Source: an uncultured Caryophanales bacterium
GTDB taxonomy: Bacteria > Bacillota_I > Bacilli_A > RFN20 > CAG-826
NCBI GenBank assembly: GCA_946404585.1
Contig: CAMJEC010000038.1
Span: forward strand, 1 to 9,879
Reading direction: 5' to 3'
DNA length: 9,879 nucleotides
Position numbers and translations under genes: made by a program. Under the pieces are notes generated by a model. The model was given only the letters and a program-made list of their open reading frames with translations. It did no database searches and was not told the origin of the DNA. How positions within the stretch are numbered: the stretch's first letter is position 1; the number at the start of each line of letters is the position of its first letter. Positions 7,089-9,879 of this stretch are shown one piece after another.

Positions 7089-7654
7089 TATTTTTGGATC
7101 TCCTCATTCCATCTATCAATGTCCTCAGGTTTAGCGATGTAAACATAAGGAACATTTCTTTCTAATTCGTTATAGTCTAAGCCATAACCAACGAGGAAAG
7201 AGTTTTCTTTAAGAACTTTACCGCAGTAGTCAATTTTAATATCTTCACATCTGGCATATTCTTTATCAAATAAAGCACAGATAATAATTCTTTTTGGTTG
7301 ATAGTTTTCGTTTAAGTGATCAATAAGATATTTCATAGAAATACCAGTATCCACAACGTCTTCCACGACCACGACTGTGCGATCTTTAATGTCCATATCA
7401 AAATCTTTTTTAAGATTAATCTTTCCTGTTGATTGCACACCAGCATAAGAAGAGATTTGAATGAAATCTGTATAAATAGGTCTATCAATACGTTTGATTA
7501 AATCGAACATGAAGTTTAAAGCGCCTTTCATGACGCCTAAAAAGAGCGGAGTTTTTTCTTCGTTTTTAAGTTCTTCTGTTAATCTTTTACCAAAATCTTT
7601 ACAAATATCTTGGATTTCTTGTTCTGATAAAACTATCTCACGATTATCTTTCAT
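7088..7654 (-). CDS. hpt: Hypoxanthine phosphoribosyltransferase
   Basis: A 188-residue cytoplasmic phosphoribosyltransferase converting hypoxanthine (and probably guanine) with PRPP to IMP (or GMP). Diagnostic features are VMKGAL (41-46), which holds the conserved Lys-Gly turn; the flexible-loop SSY (68-70); the PRPP motif VVVVEDVVDTGISM (94-107) with E98-D99 and catalytic D102; and the C-terminal VGYGLDYNELERNVPYV purine-binding segment. Length matches bacterial Hpt. The start is well supported by a perfect AGGAGG (complement of 7663-7668) eight bases before ATG. It sits 48 bases after the GMP synthase subunit gene and overlaps xpt by one base, so all three are likely on one transcript. It supplies the IMP branch of purine salvage. 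Confidence 0.96.
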   Translation of the reverse strand: MKDNREIVLSEQEIQDICKDFGKRLTEELKNEEKTPLFLGVMKGALNFMFDLIKRIDRPIYTDFIQISSYAGVQSTGKINLKKDFDMDIKDRTVVVVEDVVDTGISMKYLIDHLNENYQPKRIIICALFDKEYARCEDIKIDYCGKVLKENSFLVGYGLDYNELERNVPYVYIAKPEDIDRWNEEIQK

Positions 7655-7702
7655 GGTAATTTCCTCCTAAATGCTGATGAATGAAAAATTAAAGAATTTT
7701 AA

Positions 7703-8683
7703 TTATTCCCATTCAATTGTGGCGCATGGTTTATTACTTAAATCATATAATACACGATTTACGCCTTTAACTTCATTTAAAATTCTATCTCTTATTTTAT
7801 TTAAAAGTGCATAAGGAATTTCTTCAATGGTCGCTGTAACGGCATCAACTGAGTTAATTGCACGGATAACAACTGGCCATTCAAATGTTCTTTGACCATC
7901 TTTAATACCAGTGGATTTTACTGGTGGGACGATGGTGAAGTATTGCCATACTTTTTGATCTAAACCTGCGTTAGCGAATTCTTCTCTTAAGATAGCGTCG
8001 CTTTCTCTAACAGCTTCTAATCTATCTCTTGTAATCGCACCAACACAACGGACACCTAAACCTGGTCCTGGGAATGGTTGACGGTAGACCATATTACGTG
8101 GTAAGCCTAGGGCTTCACCAACTTGTCTAACTTCGTCTTTATATAATAATTTCACTGGTTCGACGAGTTCAAAACCGAGTTCCGCTGGTAAACCACCAAC
8201 ATTGTGGTGAGCTTTTAAACCTTTGGATTCTAAAATGTCAGGATAAATGGTGCCTTGGCCTAAGAAAGAAATACCGTTAAGTTTTTGTGCTTCTCTTTTG
8301 AAGACATCAATGAAGATTTTGCCAATGATTTTTCTCTTTTGTTCTGGATCTTCAACACCCGCTAAAGCATCTAAGAATTCGTCAACTGCATCAACATAGA
8401 TTAAGTTAGCACCTAATTGTTCTTTAAATACTTTAATAACTTGTTCTGGTTCGCCTTTTCTTAATAAGCCATGATTAACGTGAACACATGTTAAATTGTT
8501 ACCAATTGCTTTGATTAATAAGGCTGCACAGACTGATGAGTCGACACCACCTGAGAGAGCTAATAACACTTTCTTATCGCCCACTTGTGCCTTAATTTCT
8601 TTAATTTGCTGTTCGATGAACGCATTCGCTAATTCCCTATTAGTGATACGTTGCATGTTTGGATCTCTGACATTTCCGCTCAT
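7703..8683 (-). CDS. guaA: GMP synthase, stand-alone ATP-pyrophosphatase subunit (no glutaminase domain)
   Basis: A 326-residue protein equal to the C-terminal two domains of bacterial GuaA, which adenylates XMP and aminates it to GMP. The PP-loop SGGVDSS is at 44-50, GQGTIYPDILES at 142-153, HHNVGGLP at 159-166, RQPFPGPGLG at 201-210, and the dimerisation domain ends in the signature KPCATIEWE. The N-terminal class I glutamine amidotransferase domain of ordinary GuaA (about 200 residues) is absent. This is not a broken gene. ATG is preceded by AAGGAG (complement of 8690-8695) at six bases, and the upstream gene is a complete unrelated kinase ending just before it. The layout is like the archaeal two-subunit enzyme, which needs a separate glutaminase; none is in this window. 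It could instead use free ammonia. Its stop is followed 48 bases later by hpt. Confidence 0.93.
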   Translation of the reverse strand: MSGNVRDPNMQRITNRELANAFIEQQIKEIKAQVGDKKVLLALSGGVDSSVCAALLIKAIGNNLTCVHVNHGLLRKGEPEQVIKVFKEQLGANLIYVDAVDEFLDALAGVEDPEQKRKIIGKIFIDVFKREAQKLNGISFLGQGTIYPDILESKGLKAHHNVGGLPAELGFELVEPVKLLYKDEVRQVGEALGLPRNMVYRQPFPGPGLGVRCVGAITRDRLEAVRESDAILREEFANAGLDQKVWQYFTIVPPVKSTGIKDGQRTFEWPVVIRAINSVDAVTATIEEIPYALLNKIRDRILNEVKGVNRVLYDLSNKPCATIEWE

Positions 8684-8689
8684 ATTTTT

Positions 8690-8695
8690 CTCCTT
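8690..8695 (-). promoter_or_regulatory. Ribosome binding site fixing the start of the short GMP synthase
   Basis: AAGGAG on the minus strand, six bases before the ATG at 8683. It overlaps the TAA of the upstream kinase, which points to coupled translation and shows that the glutaminase-less form begins at its own initiation site rather than being a degraded longer gene. Confidence 0.85.
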
Positions 8696-9161
8696 ACCAA
8701 TGAATTTCTTCTACTCTATTGAATAGCTTTTTAATTTCTTCTGTAGGTTCTTCCCATTTCTTCATCAAAACTTCGAGTTGTTGATCTGGCACAATTGAAG
8801 TTTCTTTTCTTTGTTTATTATAGAAACGAATTTGTTCAGCTGTGCGTGGGAATAAAACTAAAACATATTCATCGAATTCAGGATTCTCTTTAACATACTT
8901 TTCTCTCAATACATTCAAGTCAGTTAAAGCATCTAAAATTACAGTGACGTCATCATACTTTTTCGCGTATTCATGAATTCTAAAAGAAAAAAGCTCCCAT
9001 ACTTCTTTTTGTTTAGAAAAATCCTGTGTCTGACCAGTGAGTTCGAACCTAATTTCGTCACTAGAGACAATCAAAGTATGTGGATGAGCCTCTTGGTACG
9101 CTTTTGCCCAGGTAGATTTACCACTACCAGGCATGGCAGATAACATGATAAGTGTTTTCAT
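8694..9161 (-). CDS. P-loop kinase, AAA_33 / polynucleotide-kinase-like
   Basis: A 155-residue cytoplasmic P-loop phosphotransferase. The Walker A loop is AMPGSGKST (9-17). An SDEIR segment (34-38) places Asp35 where T4 polynucleotide kinase-type enzymes have their catalytic Asp. VILDALTDLNVLRE (74-87) matches the DATN-x-x-x-x-R region of that family. A lid-like NKQRKE (115-120) follows, with VPDQQLEVLMKKWEEPT near the C-terminus, typical of AAA_33 proteins. There is no phosphatase or ligase domain, so only a kinase step is predicted. The substrate could be an RNA or DNA 5' end, a nucleoside or another small molecule; sequence does not settle it. GGAGGA (complement of 9166-9171) supports the start. 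It is the first gene of the purine-salvage operon, 10 bases upstream of the GMP synthase subunit, whose ribosome binding site overlaps its stop. Confidence 0.8.
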   Translation of the reverse strand: MKTLIMLSAMPGSGKSTWAKAYQEAHPHTLIVSSDEIRFELTGQTQDFSKQKEVWELFSFRIHEYAKKYDDVTVILDALTDLNVLREKYVKENPEFDEYVLVLFPRTAEQIRFYNKQRKETSIVPDQQLEVLMKKWEEPTEEIKKLFNRVEEIHW

Positions 9162-9187
9162 TTCTTCCTCCGATTCGGTTGAACGAA

Positions 9188-9216
9188 ATCCTATCTATTA
9201 CGAACTTATTTATAAA
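9188..9216 (-). promoter_or_regulatory. Candidate promoter of the purine-salvage operon
   Basis: On the minus strand TTTATA (complement of 9211-9216) and TAGGAT (complement of 9188-9193) are separated by 17 bases and lie just ahead of the kinase gene, downstream of the preceding terminator. Each box matches the sigma-A consensus at four of six bases. The site is plausible from position but weak in sequence. Confidence 0.3.
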
Positions 9217-9217
9217 T

Positions 9218-9257
9218 AAAAAAGTTCCTACGTGATAATCATAGTTATACGAGGAAC
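9218..9257 (-). terminator. Rho-independent terminator after the nucleotidyltransferase gene
   Basis: The minus strand reads GTTCCT, CGT, ATAA, a six-base loop, TTAT, ACG, AGGAAC, with two single-base bulges (bases 9224-9257), followed by TTTTTTATTTAT. The 13-bp stem and T-tract form a good terminator for the gene ending at 9293. The plus strand also carries a T-run after the hairpin (9259-9263), so it could act in both directions, though no plus-strand gene reads into it here. Confidence 0.8.
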
Positions 9258-9292
9258 GTTTTTACAAGTAAAAATTTATATTTTTAACAAGA

Positions 9293-9879
9293 TTAATATA
9301 AACCTTCTTTATATTCACCTTTATCCACTAAGGCTTTTAAGGCTTTAACAACACCTGGTTTGTCTTCTTTATAAGTAACACCGAACCACACTGATGGAGT
9401 GGATAATAAGCGCACAGTGGCCTTGTTTTCGTGAACTAATTCATCAACGACTGTTGGAATTAAGAATTCTGACTTAGGAACGTTGATGTTTTCTTTTAAC
9501 CAAAGTGGGAACTTTTCACCTAAAGCAGGGATAAGATCTTTGTTGAAGCAGAATAAGTTCATGGACACTAATTGGGATGGCTCTGTTTCAAATGTTGGTG
9601 TGCCATCTAATGGTTCACAAACAACCTTATCACCTTTAGCGTAGATACTTGATTCGATTAATTTTTCTAAATAACCATTCTTATCTTGGAAGGCTACACC
9701 TCTTTTAACCGCACCATTTTCAGTCATGGTGTTCTTTGCTTCAAACGCTACAATAGCGTATTTACCTTTACTACCTTCTGGTAATGATTTGAGGTATTTA
9801 TAAGCGACTTCATATGTTTCTTTCCCGTAGAAATCATCACCGTTGATAACGATGAAATCTTCCTTAATTAGGTCACGTG
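9293..9879 (-). CDS. Sugar-phosphate nucleotidyltransferase, 5' end cut by the window edge
   Basis: The open frame runs without a stop to the right edge, giving 194 C-terminal codons; a family member of about 300 residues would lack roughly the first 100, including the GxG nucleotide-binding start. The visible part begins RDLIKEDF and quickly reaches VINGDDFYG, the strand-and-Asp motif that binds the metal and nucleotide in these enzymes. NTMTENGAVKRGVAF and NGYLEKLIE follow, then SMNLFCFNKDLIPAL, FLIPTVVDELV and a closing VWFGVTYKEDKPGVV, a pattern I associate with NTP_transferase proteins annotated as sugar-phosphate nucleotidyltransferases. It should join an NTP to a sugar-1-phosphate or similar alcohol phosphate for cell-surface polymers; the exact substrate is not evident. 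An internal ATG at 9727 is not the start, because homologous sequence continues upstream of it. The gene ends before its own terminator and is separate from the purine operon. Confidence 0.82.
   Translation of the reverse strand, partial: RDLIKEDFIVINGDDFYGKETYEVAYKYLKSLPEGSKGKYAIVAFEAKNTMTENGAVKRGVAFQDKNGYLEKLIESSIYAKGDKVVCEPLDGTPTFETEPSQLVSMNLFCFNKDLIPALGEKFPLWLKENINVPKSEFLIPTVVDELVHENKATVRLLSTPSVWFGVTYKEDKPGVVKALKALVDKGEYKEGLY

Noticed and set aside
7687..7704. Hairpin AATTAAA/TTTAATT between the GMP synthase subunit and hpt genes
   Set aside because: Its seven pairs are all A-T with a four-base loop, expected by chance in AT-rich DNA and too weak for a terminator. The genes look co-transcribed.
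7703..8683. The short GMP synthase as a 5'-truncated pseudogene
   Set aside because: It has its own well-spaced ribosome binding site and complete catalytic motifs, and a complete, unrelated gene ends ten bases upstream. No glutaminase remnant was seen.
8496..8726. Plus-strand open frame inside the GMP synthase and kinase genes
   Set aside because: It is antisense to two strongly supported genes, with no ribosome binding site or recognisable protein features.
48..9879. TGA read as tryptophan, as in many Mollicutes
   Set aside because: All tryptophans in the supported genes are TGG and no frame needs read-through of TGA. TGA is also not used as a stop here, so its meaning is untested, but reassignment is not indicated.

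Overview
The window looks like chromosomal DNA from a low-GC, fermentative member of the Bacillota (Bacilli/Erysipelotrichia/RF39-type gut lineages). This placement is inferred from the AT-rich sequence, strong AGGAGG-type ribosome binding sites, TAA-dominated stops, lipoprotein signal peptides and tightly packed operons; no marker gene fixes the taxon. Every tryptophan is written TGG and no TGA occurs in any coding frame, so the standard bacterial code fits and mycoplasma-type TGA=Trp is unlikely.

Left half (48-5776, plus strand): two tandem paralogous genes for large surface lipoproteins of 916 and 948 residues. Each has a lipobox signal peptide, a long Ser/Thr-rich tether and one bacterial Ig-like (Big_3-type) domain. 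Each then carries an array that I read as seven divergent repeats of about 100-120 residues, belonging to no family I can name. The units correspond one to one between the two proteins, so the seven-unit architecture existed before the gene duplicated. Each gene is followed by its own rho-independent terminator, and a weak promoter may lie between them, so they are probably transcribed separately. Their function is unknown; an extracellular binding or adhesion role is only an inference.

Right half (5849-9161, minus strand): a compact five-gene run read right to left. The order is a P-loop kinase resembling polynucleotide kinases, a stand-alone ATP-pyrophosphatase subunit of GMP synthase (no glutaminase domain), hypoxanthine phosphoribosyltransferase, xanthine phosphoribosyltransferase and a formate/nitrite-family channel. 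The three middle enzymes form a guanine-nucleotide salvage module: hypoxanthine to IMP, xanthine to XMP, and XMP to GMP. Oddities are the split GMP synthase, the channel where a xanthine permease might be expected, and the absence of a purine riboswitch in the leader. The operon converges on the second lipoprotein gene and shares a hairpin terminator with it (5794-5826).

Right edge (9293-9879, minus strand): the 3' two-thirds of a sugar-phosphate nucleotidyltransferase gene, cut by the window end. A long bulged hairpin with a T-tract separates it from the salvage operon. No stretch longer than about 135 bases lies outside genes; the gaps hold the terminators and candidate promoters listed. 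I saw no tRNA, rRNA, CRISPR array, insertion sequence or phage gene.
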